Assembly: GCA_964404445.1 (NCBI GenBank)
Contig: CAYOJW010000001.1
Coordinates: 620,001-684,000, forward strand
Reading direction: 5' to 3'
Length of the DNA stretch: 64,000 nucleotides
Source of the DNA: UBA2336 sp964404445
Lineage (GTDB): Bacteria > Bacteroidota > Bacteroidia > Cytophagales > Cyclobacteriaceae
Below the pieces are notes generated by a model that saw only the letters and a program-made list of their open reading frames with translations, had not been told where the DNA came from and made no database searches. Shown here piece after piece: positions 34,605-43,912 of this stretch. The translations under genes were made by a program, and so were the position numbers. The stretch's first letter is position 1; every line of letters starts with the position of its first letter.

Positions 34605-35087
34605 ATGGCCGAAGAACTGATTATCTCCACATCAACCAGCAAACAGGAACGTTACAATACATTGCTTCCGCAGATTGAATCACTTGTTGCCGGTGAACCG
34701 GATGTGATTGCAAACCTGTCGAACATTGCTGCGGCCTTAAAACAAACCATGAATTTTTTCTGGGTTGGGTTTTACATTGTGAAGAATGATCAACTTGTGC
34801 TCGGGCCGTTTCAGGGGCCGATTGCCTGCACGCGCATAGGCTTTGGCAAAGGTGTTTGCGGTGCTTCGTGGAAAGAAAAAAAAGTTATGCTCGTTCCTGA
34901 TGTTGAACAGTTTCCGGGGCACATTGCGTGCAGTTCGGCATCGAAATCAGAAATTGTGTTGCCTGCGTTCAAACAGGGCGAAGTAGCTTTAGTGCTGGAT
35001 GTGGACAGCGAAGCCTTAAATGATTTTGACGCAACCGATGAACGCGAATTGCAAAAAATAATGCGTGTGATCGAGAGGTTTTTGTGA
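34605..35087 (+). CDS. msrC: Free methionine-R-sulfoxide reductase (GAF domain)
   Basis: 160 residues making one GAF domain. The three cysteines of fRMsr enzymes are present: Cys in IACTRIGFG, GVCGASW and HIACSSASKSEIVLP, with the conserved pocket FFWVGFYIV. It reduces free Met-(R)-sulfoxide in the cytoplasm using thioredoxin. Last gene of ribD-cupin-msrC; a strong terminator follows. Confidence 0.9.
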   Translation: MAEELIISTSTSKQERYNTLLPQIESLVAGEPDVIANLSNIAAALKQTMNFFWVGFYIVKNDQLVLGPFQGPIACTRIGFGKGVCGASWKEKKVMLVPDVEQFPGHIACSSASKSEIVLPAFKQGEVALVLDVDSEALNDFDATDERELQKIMRVIERFL

Positions 35088-35100
35088 TGCGAAGAAATAT

Positions 35101-35129
35101 AAAAGCCCGATGTAAAATATCGGGCTTTT
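35101..35129. terminator. Bidirectional terminator after msrC
   Basis: Stem AAAAGCCCGAT (35101-35111) with ATCGGGCTTTT (35119-35129), 7-nt loop, A and T runs on the two sides; lies between convergent msrC and psd. Confidence 0.85.
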
Positions 35130-35149
35130 TATATAGAGTATTATTACAA

Positions 35150-35809
35150 TCAGGCGAACTCGGCAATAACGGTTCGGCCGCCTTTGGTAACATCGTTGAT
35201 GTTTACTTTCACAACGGCATCTAACGGAAGAAAAATATCCACACGCGAGCCAAATTTGATAAACCCGAATTCATCGCCCTGCGCTAATTTCTGGCCTTCG
35301 TTTACATAACACTTAATTCTGCGAGCCAGCGCACCGGCAATCTGGCGGAACAACACCTCGGTTCCGTTATCCATTTTGGCCACTACGGTTGTACGTTCGT
35401 TCTCGGTGCTTGATTTCGGGTGCCATGCCACCAAGTATTTTCCGGCATGGTAGCGGTAATAGCTGATCGATCCGCTTACGGGCATACGGTTTACGTGCAC
35501 ATTAAAGGGCGACATGAAAATGGAAATCTGTTTGCGTTTGCCTTGAAAATATTCAGGCTCTTCGGCTTCTTCAATCACTACCACTTTGCCATCGGCCGGG
35601 GCAATAATGTGTTTGGGGTTTTTTGCTACGGTAAAAACGGGATTGCGGAAAAACTGCAATACAACAAGGTATAAAATCACACACGTGGCAATAACCAGGC
35701 TGCGAACAACAGGCATTTCGGGTAAATAATAATCGACCGCCCAAACAATGCCTACAAAAACGATCAGTAAAACAAATAACAGTGTTCTTCCTTCTTTATG
35801 TATGGTCAT
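35150..35809 (-). CDS. psd: Phosphatidylserine decarboxylase, short type
   Basis: 219 residues from the ATG at 35809. Two N-terminal membrane spans (about 8-50), then the PSD domain with NKHIIAPADGKVV-like start, FMSPFNVHVNRMP near residue 100 and the processing site FGSRVDIFLP, where Gly-Ser cleavage forms the pyruvoyl group. It makes phosphatidylethanolamine. CdsA, the source of CDP-diacylglycerol, is encoded 1.4 kb away on the same strand. Confidence 0.92.
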   Translation of the reverse strand: MTIHKEGRTLLFVLLIVFVGIVWAVDYYLPEMPVVRSLVIATCVILYLVVLQFFRNPVFTVAKNPKHIIAPADGKVVVIEEAEEPEYFQGKRKQISIFMSPFNVHVNRMPVSGSISYYRYHAGKYLVAWHPKSSTENERTTVVAKMDNGTEVLFRQIAGALARRIKCYVNEGQKLAQGDEFGFIKFGSRVDIFLPLDAVVKVNINDVTKGGRTVIAEFA

Positions 35810-35843
35810 CAATCTAAAATCTAAAGTCAAAAATTTAAAATCA

Positions 35844-37118
35844 TTAATAGCCTCCGCGATACTTATACGTTTTCGCTACTTTATCGATCGCTACCATGTA
35901 TGCGGCAATGCGCAATGATACTTTATATTCTTGCGCGGTTTTATAAACGTTGTTCAGTGCGTCTTTCATAATCCGGTCTGATCTGCGGTTTACACGCTCG
36001 GCTTCCCACTTGTAACCCAAACGGTTTTGTACCCACTCGAAGTACGACACCGTAACGCCACCGGCATTGGCCAGAATATCTGGCACTACAACAATGCCCT
36101 TATCGTTTAAGATGCTGTCGGCTTTCGATGATGTTGGGCCGTTGGCACCTTCTACAATCAGCTTGGCTTTAATGTCCGGGGCATTTTTAGTGGTGATCAC
36201 ATCTTCGGTAGCGGCCGGTACGAGTACATCTACCGGAAGGGTAAGCAAGTCGTTGCCGTTAATTTTTTCGGCACCTTCAAATCCTTCCAGCGACCCTTTG
36301 TGCTGATCGCGGTATTTAATGGCGGCAACAAAATCAATTCCTTTCTCATTATAATACGCGCCCGACAGGTCGCTTACCGCTTGTACCATAAGCCCGCGTT
36401 CGGACAGCAAACGTGCTGCCCACGAACCCACGTTACCAAAACCCTGTACGGCACACGTGGCTTTGTACGGATTCATTTTCAGTTTTTCCATCGCGCTAAG
36501 GGTCGAGATCATTACGCCACGGCCGGTAGCTTCTGTTCGGCCAAGCGATCCGCCCAACACTAACGGCTTACCGGTAACAACAGCGTTCACGGTCATGCCT
36601 TGTGTTTTAGAGTATTCATCCATCAACCAGGCCATTTCGCGCGGGCCGGTTCCCATATCGGGCGCGGGGATGTCGCGGTCAGGGCCAAACACGTCAATCA
36701 TGGCGCTGGTGTAGGCGCGTGTTAAGCGTTCAATTTCACCGGCACTCATTTCGCGCGGGTTGCAGGTAATGCCTCCTTTTGCACCTCCGTACGGAATATC
36801 CACAACGGCACACTTCCAGGTCATCCAGGCGGCCAATGCTTTTACTTCATCGAGGTTTACATGCGGATCGTACCGGATGCCCCCTTTTGATGGCCCGAGA
36901 ATGGTAGAGTGTACCACACGGTAGCCCTCAAATACTTTAATGCTGCCATCGTCCATGGTAACGGGCAGCGAAACGATTACCTGACGTGCAGGCGATTTTA
37001 ATACGTTGTAAACTTCTTCTTCTAATCCCAGGTTTTGTGAGGCCACGCGAAAGCGCGACATCATGGCTTCAAACGGATTTTCTTTGTCAAGAAGCGGAGC
37101 TGGTTCGATGTATGCCAT
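35844..37118 (-). CDS. gdhA: Glutamate dehydrogenase (Glu/Leu/Phe/Val family)
   Basis: 424 residues. GPSKGGIRYDPHVN, KCAVVDIPYGGAKGGI with the catalytic lysine, and PAPDMGTG near residues 85-150 form the substrate domain; the Rossmann NAD(P) site is QGFGNVGSWAA near residue 230, and AANAGGVTVSYFEW-like LANAGGVTVSYFEWVQN is family typical. The pattern fits NAD-dependent hexameric GDH (GudB/RocG type). Together with ornithine aminotransferase and the glutamate-synthase-like protein it points to active glutamate metabolism. Confidence 0.94.
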   Translation of the reverse strand: MAYIEPAPLLDKENPFEAMMSRFRVASQNLGLEEEVYNVLKSPARQVIVSLPVTMDDGSIKVFEGYRVVHSTILGPSKGGIRYDPHVNLDEVKALAAWMTWKCAVVDIPYGGAKGGITCNPREMSAGEIERLTRAYTSAMIDVFGPDRDIPAPDMGTGPREMAWLMDEYSKTQGMTVNAVVTGKPLVLGGSLGRTEATGRGVMISTLSAMEKLKMNPYKATCAVQGFGNVGSWAARLLSERGLMVQAVSDLSGAYYNEKGIDFVAAIKYRDQHKGSLEGFEGAEKINGNDLLTLPVDVLVPAATEDVITTKNAPDIKAKLIVEGANGPTSSKADSILNDKGIVVVPDILANAGGVTVSYFEWVQNRLGYKWEAERVNRRSDRIMKDALNNVYKTAQEYKVSLRIAAYMVAIDKVAKTYKYRGGY

Positions 37119-37229
37119 AATATATTGAGAATAAGGATTTTAGTGCTAAATGATAGTCCGAAAACGGTTGCAAATTAAACAATTCCCCAATTTGTTTGTA
37201 TGCCCTTGCGAGGCGGTTTGCCAATGGTG

Positions 37230-38135
37230 TTACAAGCCCGGTAATACATAACATAGTTTGAGGTAGGCCACTACAAACGGAGCTGAAATAAACAGTCCAT
37301 CGAAGCGGTCTAAAAAGCCGCCATGCCCCGGAATGCTGTTGCCTGAATCTTTAATGGCGATGCTGCGCTTTAACAATGATTCAACCAGATCGCCAAACGT
37401 GCTGCCTATAATGATGATGATCGTAATCACTACCCAATCAAGCGGAGTAAGAATGGGTGTATATGAATCGATACTTGTTAAAATCTGATAAAACGTAAAA
37501 GCAATGATACCGGCCAGCACTGCGCCACCAACAAAACCTTCCCAGGTTTTTTTAGGTGAGATGCGCTCGAACAATTTGTGTTTACCCAAAAACGTTCCGG
37601 CAAAATAAGCGCCTGTATCGGTAGCCCAGAGAATTAAAAGTGAGCCTAAGATAATTTCAAAACAATAGACGTTGTGTCCAATAATACCCGCAAGTGTTGC
37701 ATCACCTTCGGTACGAAATACGGCATGGTTCAACAATGCAATCGGCACAACAATGTAAACGATGCCCAGAAACGTAAAGGCGATATTGGTAAATGGTTTC
37801 GCATCGCCTTTTTGATATAATTTAAGAATGTATGCCAGCGCGATAAGCGGGAAAAGCGCGAAGTAATAGTTTGCTTCCAGCGTTTGTTGTGCAATAAGAA
37901 AAGACACAACAAAAATAACCATGCCCGTAACTAACCCCAGGTTTTTAAGCGGAGCCAGCCCGTCATACTCCATAAGCCGGTAAAACTCGCGCAGCGAAAA
38001 AAAACAGATAATGGCGAAGATGGCGAAGTACAACCATTCGCTGTAAATCAAACCCGTAATAATGGCGGCCGAGCCGGCCAACCCGGTAACAATGCGTTGT
38101 GTTAAGTTGCTGAATTTCGAAAGTGGTGTGCTCAC
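37230..38135 (-). CDS. cdsA: Phosphatidate cytidylyltransferase
   Basis: 301 residues when started at the GTG at 38135 (MSTPLSKFSNLTQR). This GTG overlaps the stop of the upstream gene (GTGA), which is strong support for translational coupling; the long frame to 38204 would overlap by 70 bp. About eight membrane spans, ending with the signature SLLKRSIAIKDSGN and PGHGGFLDRFDG. It makes CDP-diacylglycerol in the inner membrane. Confidence 0.93.
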   Translation of the reverse strand: MSTPLSKFSNLTQRIVTGLAGSAAIITGLIYSEWLYFAIFAIICFFSLREFYRLMEYDGLAPLKNLGLVTGMVIFVVSFLIAQQTLEANYYFALFPLIALAYILKLYQKGDAKPFTNIAFTFLGIVYIVVPIALLNHAVFRTEGDATLAGIIGHNVYCFEIILGSLLILWATDTGAYFAGTFLGKHKLFERISPKKTWEGFVGGAVLAGIIAFTFYQILTSIDSYTPILTPLDWVVITIIIIIGSTFGDLVESLLKRSIAIKDSGNSIPGHGGFLDRFDGLFISAPFVVAYLKLCYVLPGL

Positions 38136-39061
38136 GATGGCTGTTGAGGTGTTGCGTACTGTTTTCTGAAGTAGTAAAGTAAAGCAAAGGTAGCGGTTGC
38201 GCAAATAGCAACAGCCAAAAATGGCGCTGCGGTTTCGTCTTCAACATTTAAGTCTGAAATGCCCAGGCTATACAAGTACAACATCGTTAGCGAAAAACCA
38301 TTGTTAAAAAAATGCGCAATGATGGGCACCCACAGGTTTTGCGACCAATAGTATAAGTACCCGAACAACGCCCCTAACAACACACGCGGGAAAAACCCAA
38401 AGAACTGCATGTGAATGGCACTAAACAAAATAGCGGCTACCCAAATGGCAACATGAATATTTTTGCTGCCGCGATAAAGCTCGTTTTGAATTAACCCGCG
38501 AAACACAAACTCTTCGCCAATCGCAGGGATTACCGCAATAACCAACAAACCAATGAAAAACTCCCCGGTTGAGTTAAACGCTGTCAGGAATTTTGTCATG
38601 GCCGCAACCTTGTCTTCCTGTTCGCGTGCCCAATCGCCAAACGCTTTGAGCGCCTCCGGAAACTCTACGTTCATGTTCCAGGCTGTAATGGGCGAGAGGG
38701 TTACAAGAACGCTCACCCCCAGCAAACAAATAAGCGCAACGGTAAGTGGCAAATTGCGCTCTTGTTTAAAGAATGTGGCCAACGGTTTTTGTTCGGTGTA
38801 CCGGATGTACAGGGCAGGCAACAAAACCAGCCCGATAAAACTTGCACAAGCCTGCATGATCATCATCGGCAGAAAAGCACTTTTGCCCGGAGTGTGGCTG
38901 AGTACCTCCTGAATCAGGTCGCCTTCATACATACCCATCGCTATGATCATGCCAACCATCGGCCCGATAACAACAAAGCCGATAAAGACAACAGCAAAAA
39001 TCAACAGCAGTGAGGTAAGCGGAGGCCTGTTTGAAACAAGCGGTTCGTGCGGGTCAGTCAT
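38132..39061 (-). CDS. CPBP family intramembrane glutamic protease
   Basis: 309 residues from the ATG at 39061 (MTDPHEPLVSNRPP); the frame opening at 39217 would run into the divergent dus gene. Seven or eight membrane spans. The catalytic motifs of the CAAX protease/Abi (CPBP) family are present: IGEEFVFRGLIQNEL (EExxxR), then AILFSAIHMQFFGFFPR with the His. Substrate unknown. It is translated in a coupled unit with cdsA. Confidence 0.87.
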   Translation of the reverse strand: MTDPHEPLVSNRPPLTSLLLIFAVVFIGFVVIGPMVGMIIAMGMYEGDLIQEVLSHTPGKSAFLPMMIMQACASFIGLVLLPALYIRYTEQKPLATFFKQERNLPLTVALICLLGVSVLVTLSPITAWNMNVEFPEALKAFGDWAREQEDKVAAMTKFLTAFNSTGEFFIGLLVIAVIPAIGEEFVFRGLIQNELYRGSKNIHVAIWVAAILFSAIHMQFFGFFPRVLLGALFGYLYYWSQNLWVPIIAHFFNNGFSLTMLYLYSLGISDLNVEDETAAPFLAVAICATATFALLYYFRKQYATPQQPS

Positions 39062-39165
39062 GGCAATTTCAACGATCCCAAAAGTCTGCAAAACCTGCGA
39101 ATAGTCTGTTATCTTTACGGGTAAAATCTGAATCCTTACGGGATTTTTTTGGTTTAAAGACAATC

Positions 39166-40161
39166 GTGGTAAAAATCGGTAACATCGAATTGGGCGAATT
39201 TCCGCTTTTACTCGCACCCATGGAGGACGTGAGCGATCCGCCTTTCCGTGCCGTGTGCAAGGAAAACGGTGCCGACTTGATGTACACCGAATTTATTTCG
39301 AGCGAAGGGCTTATCCGCGATGCGGCCAAAAGCCGCCAGAAACTTGACATTTTCGAGTACGAACGCCCTATCGGCATACAACTTTTCGGTAGCGATGTTG
39401 AAAGTATGCGGCAGTCAGCCGAGATAGCCTCGGCTGTAAACCCCAACCTGATCGACATTAATTACGGCTGCCCGGTAAAACAGGTAGCTTGTCGCGGGGC
39501 GGGGGCTGCGCTGTTACAGGATATACCCATGATGGTGAAGATGACCGAAGCCGTGGTGAAGGCAACGCACCTTCCGGTTACGGTGAAAACCCGTTTGGGC
39601 TGGGACGATAACACCAAAAATATTTTAGAAGTGGCCGAACGTTTACAGGACATCGGCATACAGGCATTAACCGTGCATGGCCGCACACGTGCGCAGTTGT
39701 ATAAAGGTGCAGCCGACTGGACACTGATCGGAAGGATAAAAGAAAACCCGCGCGTACACATTCCCATTTTTGGCAATGGCGATATTGATTCGCCCGAAAA
39801 AACGGTTGCGTATAAAAACAAATACGGTGTAGATGGTGTAATGATTGGCCGTGCATCCATTGGTTATCCGTGGATCTTCAACGAGATCAAACACTATATG
39901 CGACACGGTGAAAAATTAACACCGCCCGATATTGCCGAACGTGTTCGTGTAACCAAAAAACACCTTGAGTTTTCCATCCGCTGGAAAGGCGATAAGGTTG
40001 GTGTGTTTGAAATGCGCAGGCATTACACCAATTATTTTAAAGGTATTCCTGATTTTAAGCCGTACCGCACGCGGTTGGTTGAAACCATTAACCCCACTGA
40101 GTTGTATGCGATTTTGGATGAAGTTGCTGAAAGGTTTTCAGGGCAGTTGGCAGAGGTTTAA
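39166..40161 (+). CDS. dusB: tRNA-dihydrouridine synthase
   Basis: 331 residues if the GTG at 39166 is used (MVKIGNIELGEFPLLLAPM); the frame is open from 39031 but contains no credible earlier start. FMN TIM barrel with APMEDVSDPPFR, INYGCPVKQVACRGAGAALL (catalytic Cys), VKTRLGWDD and VHGRTRAQLYKG, plus the C-terminal helical domain. Of the Dus groups it reads most like DusB, with moderate certainty. Reduces uridine in the tRNA D-loop. Confidence 0.9.
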   Translation: MVKIGNIELGEFPLLLAPMEDVSDPPFRAVCKENGADLMYTEFISSEGLIRDAAKSRQKLDIFEYERPIGIQLFGSDVESMRQSAEIASAVNPNLIDINYGCPVKQVACRGAGAALLQDIPMMVKMTEAVVKATHLPVTVKTRLGWDDNTKNILEVAERLQDIGIQALTVHGRTRAQLYKGAADWTLIGRIKENPRVHIPIFGNGDIDSPEKTVAYKNKYGVDGVMIGRASIGYPWIFNEIKHYMRHGEKLTPPDIAERVRVTKKHLEFSIRWKGDKVGVFEMRRHYTNYFKGIPDFKPYRTRLVETINPTELYAILDEVAERFSGQLAEV

Positions 40162-40229
40162 GAATGTTGTTAATAATATTAATCTGATCAGGAACATCAT
40201 CCTGCAAATTCATAAATCTTAAAATCCTG
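40162..40229. repeat. Short gap with an imperfect hairpin
   Basis: CTGATCAGGA (near 40185) and TCCTGATGCAG (near 40225) are inverse copies with mismatches and would overlap the start of the transporter gene; this may hide or regulate its translation start. Confidence 0.3.
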
Positions 40230-41114
40230 ATGCAGACAACTGATCGCAATCGAGCAACCGCCATTTCACTTCTCGTTATTCTAACCTTAATCTGGGGCAC
40301 ATCATTTATCCTCATCAAACAAGGCTTAAAAGTTTTTGCGGCCGATGAAGTAGGCGCACTGCGTGTAACGGCTGCCGCATTGTTTTTACTGCCGGTAGCG
40401 TTGGTGCACATTAAGGAGTTAGCAAAAGAAAATTACTGGAAACTTTTCCTGTCGGGGTTAATGGGCATTTTCTTTCCATCGTTTTTGTTTGCCGTAGCCC
40501 AAACCCGTATGGACAGCTCTTTAGCCGGAATGCTCAACACCATAACACCGATCTTCACCGTGCTGATCGGGGCATTTATCTTCAAACAAAAATTTAAGAA
40601 TCTCACCATCGCAGGCGTGCTGTTAGGCTTGGTCGGTGCGCTTACGTTAATGTTTGCCCGGAGCGGAGGTTCATTGGGGAGTCTGAATATTTTTGCATTG
40701 CTGATTGTAATCGCCTGTATTTTTTACGGAAGCAACCTGAATTTTATTAAGTACAAAATCCCCGACCTGAATGCGCTTACCATTACCAGCGTATCGGTTT
40801 TGTTAATCAGTCCGTTGGCGATGATCTATTTGTTTGGCTTTACCGGGTTTACGGCCAAACTTCAAACCGTAGAGGGTGCGTGGCGAGCCTCCGCATTTAT
40901 TGTTTTGCTGGGCGTGATGAGCACGGCCACAGCAACGTTTCTGTTTAACAAACTTGTGAAAATCAGCACACCGGTTTTTGCCAGTTCGGTAACGTATTTA
41001 ATGCCTGTTGTTGCCGTTGGCTGGGGCTTGTTAGATGGCGAAACCTTAGGCTGGGGGCATTTTGTGGGTATGGCAGCCGTGATTGGCGGGGTTTATTTAT
41101 CGACCCGGAAATAG
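40230..41114 (+). CDS. EamA family (DMT superfamily) transporter
   Basis: 294 residues with ten hydrophobic spans in two EamA halves; the start motif LTLIWGTSFILIKQGL and LNTITPIFTVLIGAFIF are typical. Drug/metabolite exporters of this type pump amino acids or small metabolites; the substrate is not predictable. Apparently transcribed on its own or with dus. Confidence 0.88.
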   Translation: MQTTDRNRATAISLLVILTLIWGTSFILIKQGLKVFAADEVGALRVTAAALFLLPVALVHIKELAKENYWKLFLSGLMGIFFPSFLFAVAQTRMDSSLAGMLNTITPIFTVLIGAFIFKQKFKNLTIAGVLLGLVGALTLMFARSGGSLGSLNIFALLIVIACIFYGSNLNFIKYKIPDLNALTITSVSVLLISPLAMIYLFGFTGFTAKLQTVEGAWRASAFIVLLGVMSTATATFLFNKLVKISTPVFASSVTYLMPVVAVGWGLLDGETLGWGHFVGMAAVIGGVYLSTRK

Positions 41115-41232
41115 CTTAACGATTTACGAGGTATGATTTAAGATTTACGATTTAAAATTTGTGATTTGTGATTTAAGATTTAAGATTTGCGGTTCTTTTT
41201 AGAGAACGCCTCAAAATCTGAAATCACAAATC
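41115..41232. repeat. AT-rich GATTTAA-type repeat upstream of purH
   Basis: Several loose copies of GATTTAC, GATTTAA and GATTTGTG (41121-41189). GATTTGTGATTT (41163-41174) and AAATCACAAATC (41221-41232) form a perfect 12-bp inverted repeat around a 46-nt loop directly upstream of the purH ATG. No coding content. Confidence 0.5.
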
Positions 41233-41243
41233 TGAATTCTAAA

Positions 41244-42770
41244 ATGCCTAACCGTAAAATCACCCGCGCTTTAATTTCTGTTTTTTACAAAGATAACCTC
41301 GAACCCATTGTTCATGCGTTGGGCAAAGCCGGGGTAGAGTTCGTATCAACCGGAGGCACACAAGAGTTTATTGAAAAATTGGGTTACGCGGTTACACCGG
41401 TCGAAAAGCTTACAGGCTATCCGTCCATTTTTGGCGGTCGTGTTAAAACATTACACCCCGCTATTTTCGGAGGCATATTATATAGAAGAGATGACGCAGG
41501 CGATTTAAAACAATCGGCCGAATACAACATTCCGCCTATTGATCTGGTAATTGTTGATTTATATCCGTTTGAAGAAACGGTAGCGAAGGGTGGCAGCGAA
41601 GAAGATATTATTGAGAAAATCGACATTGGTGGCATATCGCTCATCCGTGGAGCGGCCAAAAATTTTAACGATGTAGTGATTGTGTCATCACGCGCACAGT
41701 ATGGTGAGTTGCAAACCTTGTTAGAAACCAAAAACTGTTCGAGCGATTTAGCCGACCGTAAACGTTTTGCGGCCAAAGCCTTCGAGGTTACTTCGCATTA
41801 CGACTCAGCCATTTTCAATTACTTCAATCAGGAACAAAAAATCCCTGCGTTTAAAAAGAGTTTTGGTGAAGGCCGCACGTTGCGCTATGGCGAGAACCCG
41901 CACCAGCAGGGAAAATTCTTTGGCAACCTCGATGAACTGTTTGAGCAACTCAACGGCAAGGAACTTTCGTACAATAACTTAGTAGATGTTGATGCGGCTG
42001 TAAACTTAGTACAGGAGTTTACCGGTGAAATTGCGTTTGTTATTATCAAGCACACCAATGCCTGCGGTGTGGCTACGGGTGCGTCTGTTAAAGAAGCCTA
42101 CCTCAAGGCTTTTCAGGCCGATACCACTTCGGCTTTTGGCGGAGTGCTGGCAACCACAACAAAAATTGATCGGGCAGCAGCCGAAGAAATCAACAAACTG
42201 TTTTTTGAAATATTGATTGCCCCGGCTTACGATGCCGATGCGTTAGAATTACTGAAGTCGAAAAAGAACCGGATGATCATGGTGCAAAAGAAACCATTGA
42301 CCGAAACAGTTCAGTACAAAAGTTTATTGAACGGTGTAATCGAACAAGACCTCGATTTACATACTGATTCAGAAAAAGACCTGAAGGTTGTGACCAAACG
42401 CCAGCCTACCGAATCAGAAATCAAAGCATTACTTTTTGCCAGCAAAATTGCCAAGCACACCAAGTCGAATACCATTGTGCTGGCGGTAGAAGGCCAGTTG
42501 TTAGCCAGCGGTGTTGGCCAAACCTCACGGGTAGATGCATTGCGCCAGGCTATTGAAAAAGCAAAAACTTTCGGTTTTTCCTTACAAGGTGCAGCCATGG
42601 CATCGGATGCTTTCTTTCCCTTTGCCGATTGTGTAGAGATTGCCCACGGTGAAGGCATCGAAGCGGTTATCCAGCCGGGCGGCTCGGTACGCGACCAGGA
42701 TTCGGTCAGCTTCTGCGACCAGCACAACATGGCAATGGTTACTACGGGCATCCGCCACTTCAGGCATTGA
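41244..42770 (+). CDS. purH: Bifunctional AICAR transformylase/IMP cyclohydrolase
   Basis: 508 residues from the ATG at 41244 (MPNRKITRALISVFYK). The MGS-like cyclohydrolase domain has STGGTQEFIEK and GGRVKTLHPAIFGGIL; the transformylase domain has LRYGENPHQQGKFF, IKHTNACGVATG and the end PGGSVRDQDSVSFCDQHNMAM. It performs the last two steps of IMP synthesis. A frame opening at 41187 is not needed. Confidence 0.96.
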   Translation: MPNRKITRALISVFYKDNLEPIVHALGKAGVEFVSTGGTQEFIEKLGYAVTPVEKLTGYPSIFGGRVKTLHPAIFGGILYRRDDAGDLKQSAEYNIPPIDLVIVDLYPFEETVAKGGSEEDIIEKIDIGGISLIRGAAKNFNDVVIVSSRAQYGELQTLLETKNCSSDLADRKRFAAKAFEVTSHYDSAIFNYFNQEQKIPAFKKSFGEGRTLRYGENPHQQGKFFGNLDELFEQLNGKELSYNNLVDVDAAVNLVQEFTGEIAFVIIKHTNACGVATGASVKEAYLKAFQADTTSAFGGVLATTTKIDRAAAEEINKLFFEILIAPAYDADALELLKSKKNRMIMVQKKPLTETVQYKSLLNGVIEQDLDLHTDSEKDLKVVTKRQPTESEIKALLFASKIAKHTKSNTIVLAVEGQLLASGVGQTSRVDALRQAIEKAKTFGFSLQGAAMASDAFFPFADCVEIAHGEGIEAVIQPGGSVRDQDSVSFCDQHNMAMVTTGIRHFRH

Positions 42771-42882
42771 TCGGTTAAAATGGTAAAATCGTGGCAAAAT
42801 ATTACGGCTGTTCACGTTGCTCACAATATTTATGTAAATTCAGCCCTTGAATAAAACCGTCAAATTTTTCTAACTGTATTCA

Positions 42883-43908
42883 ATGGCATTTTTTGATTTC
42901 TTCACCAGCGACATTGCAATTGATCTGGGCACAGCCAACACCCTGATTATTTATAAAGACAAGATCGTAGTCGATCAGCCTTCGATTGTGGCCATCGATA
43001 AAGTAGCCAACAAGGTATTAGCCATCGGGCACGAGGCTATGCAAATGCACGAAAAAACTCACGATCACATCAAAACCATTCGTCCGTTAAAAGAAGGTGT
43101 GATTGCCGACTTTCAGGCGGCCGAGTTGATGATTCGCGGCCTTATTAAAATGATCGACACCGGCAAACGCCTGTTCCCGCCATCGTACCGCATGGTAATC
43201 TGTATCCCTTCGGGCATTACCGAAGTAGAGAAACGTGCCGTGCGCGATTCGGCCGAACATGCCGGAGCAAAAGAAGTGTATATGATTTTCGAGCCGATAG
43301 CTGCGGCCATCGGAACGGGCATTGATATTGAACAACCCATCGGTAACATGATTGTGGATATTGGTGGCGGAACGACCGACATTGCGGTAATTGCCCTGTC
43401 GGGTATTGTATGCGATCAGTCTATCCGCGTAGCGGGCGATACCTTTAACCGCGATATTCTCGATTACATGAGGCGCCAGCATAACCTGTTGATTGGCGAG
43501 CGTTCGGCCGAGCGTGTAAAGATCGAATGCGGATCGGCTTTAACAGAACTTGATGACGGCCCTGAAGATTACGAAATCCGTGGCCGCGATTTAATGACAG
43601 GTATCCCGAAAACCATCAAAATTTCATATTCCGAAATAGCCTTTGCATTGGATAAATCGGTATCGAAACTTGAAGAAGCTGTACTGAAAGCGCTCGAAAC
43701 ATCGCCACCGGAACTTTCGGCCGATATTTATGAGCGTGGTATTTATTTAACCGGTGGCGGTGCATTGCTGCGTGGGCTTGACAAACGCCTGGCGCTGAAA
43801 ACCAAGTTACCGATACACGTTGCCGATGATCCGTTGCGTGCCGTTGTACGCGGAACGGGTGCCGCATTAAAAGGCCTTGATCATTACCGGGGTGTTTTGA
43901 TGACCTAA
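42883..43908 (+). CDS. mreB: Rod shape-determining actin homologue
   Basis: 341 residues. Phosphate 1 motif IDLGTANTLIIY, connect and phosphate 2 motif VDIGGGTTDIAVIALSG, and adenosine motif LTGGGALLRGLDKRL. It polymerises under the inner membrane and guides cell-wall elongation. First of five genes in the classic order mreB-mreC-mreD-mrdA-rodA. The 112-bp upstream gap has no clean TAnnTTTG box. Confidence 0.97.
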   Translation: MAFFDFFTSDIAIDLGTANTLIIYKDKIVVDQPSIVAIDKVANKVLAIGHEAMQMHEKTHDHIKTIRPLKEGVIADFQAAELMIRGLIKMIDTGKRLFPPSYRMVICIPSGITEVEKRAVRDSAEHAGAKEVYMIFEPIAAAIGTGIDIEQPIGNMIVDIGGGTTDIAVIALSGIVCDQSIRVAGDTFNRDILDYMRRQHNLLIGERSAERVKIECGSALTELDDGPEDYEIRGRDLMTGIPKTIKISYSEIAFALDKSVSKLEEAVLKALETSPPELSADIYERGIYLTGGGALLRGLDKRLALKTKLPIHVADDPLRAVVRGTGAALKGLDHYRGVLMT

Positions 43909-43912
43909 AGGC

